Source of the DNA: Roseiarcus sp963741405
Lineage (GTDB): Bacteria > Pseudomonadota > Alphaproteobacteria > Rhizobiales > Beijerinckiaceae
Assembly: GCA_963741405.1 (NCBI GenBank)
Contig: CAVUHX010000042.1
Coordinates: 277,426 to 341,425, forward strand
Length of the DNA stretch: 64,000 bases
Direction of reading: 5' to 3'
Position 1 is the first letter of the stretch. Every line of letters begins with the position of its first letter. Both the position numbers and the translations under genes were made by a program. Shown piece after piece: positions 63,982-64,000 of this stretch. The notes beneath the pieces were generated by a model, which worked only from the letters and a program-made list of their open reading frames with translations, did no database searches and was not told the origin of the DNA.

Positions 63982-64000
63982 GCGGCGCGCCACATAACGG
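63982..64000 (-). repeat. RIT terminal inverted repeat, right
   Basis: Ends exactly at the window edge. Reverse complement CCGTTATGTGGCGCGCCGC matches the left repeat at 60576-60594 except one base. Between ritC and this repeat, ATGTGGCCACGCG (63944) and GGGGCCCATTCCCC (63967-63980, a hairpin) are further dyads. Confidence 0.85.

Larger units (their letters stand above)
60534..64000 (+). mobile_element. RIT element (recombinase in trio)
   Basis: Three overlapping tyrosine recombinase genes of different lengths in one operon, flanked by palindromic ends, are the definition of a RIT element. The left side has a perfect 24-base palindrome (60534-60557; arms GATTATGTGGCC) and then CCGTTATGTGGCGTGCCGC at 60576-60594. 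The last 19 bases of the window, 63982-64000, are its inverted copy with one mismatch. The element interrupts an IS21 istA gene. Its outer right end may extend a little past 64000. Confidence 0.88.

Noticed and set aside
1..64000. rRNA, tRNA and CRISPR arrays
   Set aside because: Scanned by eye for conserved tRNA arms (GGTTCGAATCC), rRNA signatures and regularly spaced repeats; none convincing.

Overview
The window is GC-rich alphaproteobacterial DNA. Gene content and order (lptF-lptG-lptD-pdxA-rsmA, pepA/holC, yqgE, recF, an RTX type I secretion locus, PEP carboxylase) point to Hyphomicrobiales. A methylotrophic relative (Methylocystaceae or Beijerinckiaceae) is possible but is only an inference. 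No rRNA, tRNA or CRISPR array was seen.

Layout. 1-18.5 kb is ordinary chromosome: a CoA-transferase subunit cut by the window edge, a large SAM/cyclase/AAA/TPR signalling protein, a pepA-hypothetical-holC operon, the lipopolysaccharide-export genes lptF-lptG-lptD running into pdxA-rsmA, a DsbD-like gene with an internal stop, yqgE, recF, and a 2-hydroxyacid dehydrogenase with a C-terminal extension. 18.6-19.4 kb is a VapBC-type toxin-antitoxin module lying between two copies of the 3' end of that dehydrogenase gene. 19.6-30.5 kb is a secretion locus: a giant RTX heme peroxidase, its PrtD-type ABC exporter and HlyD-type adaptor on the minus strand, and a divergent secreted M23 peptidase.

30.6-49.5 kb is a mobile-element graveyard with at least three levels of nesting. 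An IS256 element sits in an IS1634 relic with a perfect 8-bp target duplication. An IS110 transposase is split by an IS3 element, which is itself split by a 2.6-kb transposon whose family I cannot name. A second, inverted copy of that transposon lies 3.8 kb away, with IS91 and group II intron debris between them. Then come an IS21 element with a 6-bp target duplication whose istA has lost its catalytic core, and a broken group II intron reverse transcriptase.

49.5-57 kb is a chromosomal island with an orphan Vsr endonuclease (plus a stray fragment of a second vsr), PEP carboxylase, a Fic protein lying between an intact REP-associated tyrosine transposase gene and a second copy of that gene's 3' end, and a nicotinamidase-like hydrolase lacking one metal ligand. 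57-64 kb returns to mobile DNA: an ISAzo13-type element inside an IS3 relic, and an IS21 istA cut by a RIT element (three overlapping tyrosine recombinase genes) whose right inverted repeat ends at the last base of the window.

Three reading frames (lptD, a DUF3237 gene, one transposon copy) are broken by one-base differences in G runs, and the RTX gene by another one-base shift. This pattern suggests assembly error or slippage and should be resolved before calling these genes dead.
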